DNA of 64,000 bases, taken from Aurantimonas sp. Leaf443. GTDB lineage: Bacteria; Pseudomonadota; Alphaproteobacteria; Rhizobiales; Rhizobiaceae. A model generated the notes under the pieces. It did no database searches and was not told the origin of the DNA. It saw nothing but the letters and a program-made list of their open reading frames with translations. The position numbers and the translations under genes are program-made. The stretch lies in the NCBI RefSeq assembly GCF_001425575.1, contig NZ_LMRD01000001.1, positions 583,745-647,744 on the forward strand. The letters run 5' to 3'. Position 1 is the first letter of the stretch. The number at the start of each line of letters is the position of its first letter. Below, piece after piece: positions 60,613 through 64,000 of the stretch.

Positions 60613-62502
60613 GTGGCTTCCGCCAAACCGCGTATCTCCGGCGACAGCGGTGCGACGCTTTCGACGATCAAGGCGCTGTGGCCCTATATGTGGCCGAGCG
60701 AGCGGCCGGACCTGAAGCGGCGCGTGCTCTACGCCACGCTCTTCCTCGTCCTCGCCAAGCTCCTCACCGTCGCCGTGCCCTACTTCTTCAAATGGGCGAC
60801 GGACGCGCTGGACGGGGCCAATTCCGCGCGCGAATGGCTGCCGATCGTGCTGACCGGCGCGATCACGCTCGTCGTCTCCTACAACATCGTCAAGCTGATC
60901 TCGGTCGCGCTGAACCAGCTGCGCGACGCGATCTTCTCGAGCGTCGGCCAGTACGCCGTGCGCCGGCTCGCCTTCCGCACCTTCGTGCACATGCACCGCC
61001 TGTCGCTGCGCTTCCATCTGGAGCGGCGCACCGGCGGCCTGTCGCGCATCATCGAGCGCGGCACCAAGGGCATCGAGACGATCGTGCGCTTCACGATCCT
61101 CAATTCCATCCCGACGATCTTCGAGTTCGTCCTCGTCGCCGCGATCTTCGGCGTCTCCTACGGCGTCTCCTATCTCGTCGTCGTCGCCGTGACGGTCTGG
61201 CTCTATTCCTGGTTCACCATCAAGGCGAGCGACTGGCGCATCGGCATCCGCCGCGAGATGAACGACAGCGACACGGAGGCCAACACCAAGGCCATCGACA
61301 GCCTCCTCAACTTCGAGACGGTCAAGTATTTCGGCAACGAGGCGATGGAGGCCGATCGCTTCGACCTCTCCATGGCGCGCTACGAGGTCGCGGCGACGCG
61401 CACGCTGACCTCGCTCGGCTGGCTGAACTTCGGCCAGGGGCTCATCTTCGGCATCGGCACGGCGATCGCCATGGTCATGTCGGCGATGGAGGTGCGCGCG
61501 GGCACGCAGACGCTCGGCGACTTCGTCTTCATCAACGCCATGCTGACCCAGCTCGCCGTGCCGCTGAACTTCATCGGCTTCGTCTACCGCGAGATCCGCC
61601 AGGGCCTGACCGATATCGAAGCCATGTTCGGTCTTCTCGACGTCGATGCCGAGGTGAAGGACCGCGAGGGCGCGCCGGCCCTGACCGTGCCCGAAGGCCG
61701 CATCCGCTTCGAGAATGTGCGCTTCGGCTACGATCCCGAGCGCGAGATCCTCAAGGGCATCAGCTTCGAGGTGCCGCCCGGCAAGTCGGTCGCCATCGTC
61801 GGACCGTCGGGCGCGGGCAAGTCCACCATCTCGCGCCTCCTCTTCCGCTTCTACGACCTGCAGTCCGGCCGCATCACCATCGACGGGCAGGACATCGCGG
61901 CGGTGCGTCAGGATTCGGTGCGCTCGGCCATCGGCATCGTCCCGCAGGACACCGTCCTCTTCAACGACACGATCGCCTACAATATCCGCTACGGCCGCAT
62001 GGAGGCCGGCGAGGACGAGGTGCGCCGCGCCGCCGAGCTCGCGCAGATCTCCAACTTCATCGAACTCCTGCCGGACGGCTTTTCCACCATGGTCGGCGAG
62101 CGCGGGCTCAAGCTCTCCGGCGGCGAGAAGCAGCGCGTGGCCATCGCCCGCACGATCCTGAAGGCTCCGCCCATCCTCGTCCTCGACGAGGCGACATCGG
62201 CGCTCGACACGCATACCGAGCAGGAGATCCAGGCCGCCCTCGATCTCGTCTCGCGCGAGCGCACGACGCTCACCATCGCCCACCGCCTGTCGACCATCGT
62301 CGGGGCCGACGAGATCATCGTCCTGCGCGCCGGCGAGATCGTCGAGCGCGGCTCGCATCGCGACCTCCTGGAGGCCGGCGGCCTCTATGCCGAGATGTGG
62401 ACGATGCAGCGCGAGGCGAGCGAAGCCGAGGAGACCCTGCGCCGCGCCCGCGAAGCCGACGCCCTCGGCATCGTGGAGCGTCGCCGGCCCGTCGAGGTTT
62501 AG
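60613..62502 (+). CDS. Atm1-type ABC transporter (fused permease/ATPase)
   Basis: A 629-residue half-transporter. The N-terminal six-helix ABC membrane domain has WPYMWPSERPDLKRRVLYAT, ERRTGGLSRIIERGTKGIE and NYETVKYFGNE-like NFETVKYFGNE. The ATPase has Walker A GPSGAGKST (Lys403), Q-loop VPQDTVLFNDTI, signature LSGGEKQR (501-508) and Walker B ILVLDEATSALD. The FETVKYF block marks the Atm1/HMT group, which exports glutathione- or sulfur-containing compounds and metals for iron-sulfur and metal homeostasis. No ATG is available; I chose the GTG at 60613, and a GTG at 60574 is the alternative. Confidence 0.92.
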   Translation: MASAKPRISGDSGATLSTIKALWPYMWPSERPDLKRRVLYATLFLVLAKLLTVAVPYFFKWATDALDGANSAREWLPIVLTGAITLVVSYNIVKLISVALNQLRDAIFSSVGQYAVRRLAFRTFVHMHRLSLRFHLERRTGGLSRIIERGTKGIETIVRFTILNSIPTIFEFVLVAAIFGVSYGVSYLVVVAVTVWLYSWFTIKASDWRIGIRREMNDSDTEANTKAIDSLLNFETVKYFGNEAMEADRFDLSMARYEVAATRTLTSLGWLNFGQGLIFGIGTAIAMVMSAMEVRAGTQTLGDFVFINAMLTQLAVPLNFIGFVYREIRQGLTDIEAMFGLLDVDAEVKDREGAPALTVPEGRIRFENVRFGYDPEREILKGISFEVPPGKSVAIVGPSGAGKSTISRLLFRFYDLQSGRITIDGQDIAAVRQDSVRSAIGIVPQDTVLFNDTIAYNIRYGRMEAGEDEVRRAAELAQISNFIELLPDGFSTMVGERGLKLSGGEKQRVAIARTILKAPPILVLDEATSALDTHTEQEIQAALDLVSRERTTLTIAHRLSTIVGADEIIVLRAGEIVERGSHRDLLEAGGLYAEMWTMQREASEAEETLRRAREADALGIVERRRPVEV

Positions 62503-62696
62503 GGCGAGCGCCCGACGATCAGTCTGCGGCTTTCGGCGCGCGGGCGGTGGAAGGCTTCATCGCAGCCGGAGCCGGCGGCCTTGCCACGAACCCTTCGCTC
62601 GGGTTGGGATTTCGACCACCTTTTCGGGCCGGTCCTTCCTGGATCGGGGGGATCTTGCTGAACCCTTCCATCAAATGTTCAGAACTGGATTGGAGT

Positions 62697-63374
62697 TTAG
62701 GATCGGTCATCGGGCGACTGCCTTATCTGCTCCGGCTGAGCCGGAAATTCGATTGTCATTCCATCCGGCTGACGGGCGAGATAGACACGGGGCGTCGCGT
62801 AAATGAACTCGCCAGTGTCCGAATTGTAGACCTGTACCCCCGAAAGAACCAATTCTCGCATCATTCCCGTTTCAGAGAACGACTCGACCCAGCCGGCGAA
62901 CACTGCGTTTTGTGAAAAGTCTCTGACATGGACATAACGAAGAGCTGAACTCGTCGACGTGAAGGTGAAATCCCAGACGTCCTCGTCCCCGTAACGACGG
63001 GTGGCGCCGATCGCCTGTAAGGCGCGTGTCACGAGCTTGTACTGTTCCCCATAGAGCCAGAGGACGCCGCCGACCACGGCAACACAGGACGCGACGGCGA
63101 TCTCGTCGATGATGCGCCCCTGAAACTTCTCTGCCCCTTCCTCGAAGGTGACGAGTAGATCGAAACTCACATTGGATCGCGTCACGAGGTTCCACGCCTC
63201 GTAAAGGAGAGCCGTCAGCACGTATGAGGCGATTCCGAACATGAACGCGTTCAGGACCAGCGCGAAATCGGAAGGTTTCGTCTGGCGCGCATATCGGGCG
63301 TCGAACCGAGCCCAGAGGATGCCGGGCAGGAAGATCACGCCGATCATGACGACAAAGGCGTTGATGTCCCCCAT
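62697..63374 (-). CDS. DUF6338-like membrane protein, less GC-rich
   Basis: A 225-residue protein. Three or so membrane segments occupy the first half (GDINAFVVMIGVIFLPGILW; LNAFMFGIASYVLTALLY; SCVAVVGGVLWLYGEQY). A soluble beta-rich C-terminal domain (DFTFTSTSSALRYVHVRDFS, VFAGWVESFSE, EFIYATPRVYLAR) follows. The layout resembles the DUF6338 family, which has no established function; this assignment is by pattern only. The gene is clearly less GC-rich than its neighbours and lies on the opposite strand between the Atm1-type and psd genes, so it may be a recent insertion. GAGGGGAAAG before the ATG at 63374 sets the start. Confidence 0.72.
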   Translation of the reverse strand: MGDINAFVVMIGVIFLPGILWARFDARYARQTKPSDFALVLNAFMFGIASYVLTALLYEAWNLVTRSNVSFDLLVTFEEGAEKFQGRIIDEIAVASCVAVVGGVLWLYGEQYKLVTRALQAIGATRRYGDEDVWDFTFTSTSSALRYVHVRDFSQNAVFAGWVESFSETGMMRELVLSGVQVYNSDTGEFIYATPRVYLARQPDGMTIEFPAQPEQIRQSPDDRS

Positions 63375-63600
63375 CCTCGCTTTCCCCTCTCGAGCCCGTT
63401 GCAAGGTGCCGTCACTCTGACAGGGCACGAGAATTTCTAGAAGAGGTTGCAGGCAGGTTTCGCCTGTCTCCCATGGACCTTGGCCGAAACGCTGCCGCGC
63501 TCCATCTAAAAGCCGATGCCTGGCGCGGCTTCGTCTTGCCTCGCCCCGGACCCTTGCCCTAAGCCAGACGCGACCCTTCAGCCGTCACGAAAGTAGACCC

Positions 63601-64000
63601 TTGGACATCATCGCATCGATCCGAAACGTCTTCGTGCCGCTGCACCGGGCCGGATATCCGTTCGTGGCCGGGTTCTTCGTGGCCTCGGTCGTGCTCGGCT
63701 TCTTCTGGGAGCCGCTCTTCTGGATCGGCCTGATCCTCACCGCCTGGTGCGCCTATTTCTTCCGCGATCCGCAGCGCGTGACGCCCATCGCCGACCATCT
63801 CGTCATCTCGCCGGCCGACGGGCATGTGAGCCTCGTCGGGCATGTCGTGCCGCCGGCCGAGCTCGAGCTCGGCGCCGACCCGATGCTGCGCATCTCGGTC
63901 TTCATGAACGTCTTCGACTGCCACGTGAACCGCGCCCCGATGCGCGGGCGCATCGCGCGCATTGCCTATCGCGAGGGCGCTTTCAAGAATGCCGAGCTCG
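63601..64000 (+). CDS. psd: Phosphatidylserine decarboxylase proenzyme, 5' part
   Basis: The frame runs off the window after 133 codons. It shows a membrane hairpin ([38 protein letters not shown]) and then [13 protein letters not shown] and [19 protein letters not shown], which are diagnostic of the short proteobacterial Psd family. The self-cleavage LGST motif lies beyond the window. Psd makes phosphatidylethanolamine at the inner membrane. The start is most likely the TTG at 63601, because no ATG or GTG occurs before the conserved region and the resulting N terminus ([20 protein letters not shown]) matches rhizobial Psd proteins in length and sequence. Confidence 0.93.
   Translation, partial: MDIIASIRNVFVPLHRAGYPFVAGFFVASVVLGFFWEPLFWIGLILTAWCAYFFRDPQRVTPIADHLVISPADGHVSLVGHVVPPAELELGADPMLRISVFMNVFDCHVNRAPMRGRIARIAYREGAFKNAEL

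Overview
The window is a very GC-rich chromosomal segment of an alphaproteobacterium, most likely a member of the Hyphomicrobiales (an Aurantimonadaceae or Methylobacterium-like genome would fit; this is an inference). The supporting evidence is the gene order ftsI-murE-murF-mraY-murD-ftsW, Exo-type polysaccharide genes (ExoY, ExoF, ExoP types), and the LysM / Atm1-type ABC exporter / phosphatidylserine decarboxylase neighbourhood at the right end. No insertion sequence, integrase, phage gene or CRISPR array was seen.

Layout. (1) 1-6798: division and cell-wall (dcw) genes, ftsI (3' end) to ftsW, tightly packed. The run stops after ftsW, and murG and murC do not follow. (2) 6856-16955: c-di-GMP and stress block. 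Two GGDEF-EAL proteins bracket a PAS-LuxR regulator, AqpZ, CsbD, DUF2934, an Rmf/CrpP-like microprotein, a membrane protein and two unknown small proteins, one with paired Cys/His motifs. (3) 17142-20324: a D-malate/tartrate dehydrogenase and an orphan TctC-type binding protein, divergent from a LysR regulator. (4) 21195-30393: a nine-kilobase catabolic operon with a fused TRAP permease, TRAP binding protein, two SDRs, an IclR regulator, a thiolase, an acyl-CoA ligase and a two-domain DUF296 protein. The substrate is unknown. (5) 30554-30643: tRNA-Ser(GCU), minus strand.

(6) 31120-58624: a large exopolysaccharide locus. It encodes sugar-nucleotide enzymes (UDP-xylose synthase, UDP-glucose dehydrogenase, a GDP-mannose 3,5-epimerase-like enzyme, another SDR epimerase, phosphohexomutase), an ExoY-type initiating transferase, three further glycosyltransferases, Wzx flippase, Wzy polymerase, ExoP-type co-polymerase, ExoF-type outer-membrane exporter, an ExoZ-type acyltransferase, three CelD/BcsL-type GNAT proteins, two paralogous beta-helix proteins and a LuxR-type regulator with a degenerate receiver. 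The genes suggest a Wzx/Wzy-dependent polymer that may contain glucuronate, xylose and possibly L-galactose or L-gulose. Similar dyad motifs lie upstream of three of its transcription units.

(7) 58889-64000: LysM protein, Atm1-type ABC exporter, a less GC-rich membrane gene on the opposite strand, and the 5' part of psd.

The best candidates for something undescribed are the polysaccharide locus (its sugar set, the paired beta-helix enzymes and the shared operator-like dyads), the TRAP/thiolase/DUF296 catabolic operon, and the small Cys/His protein at 9103-9264.
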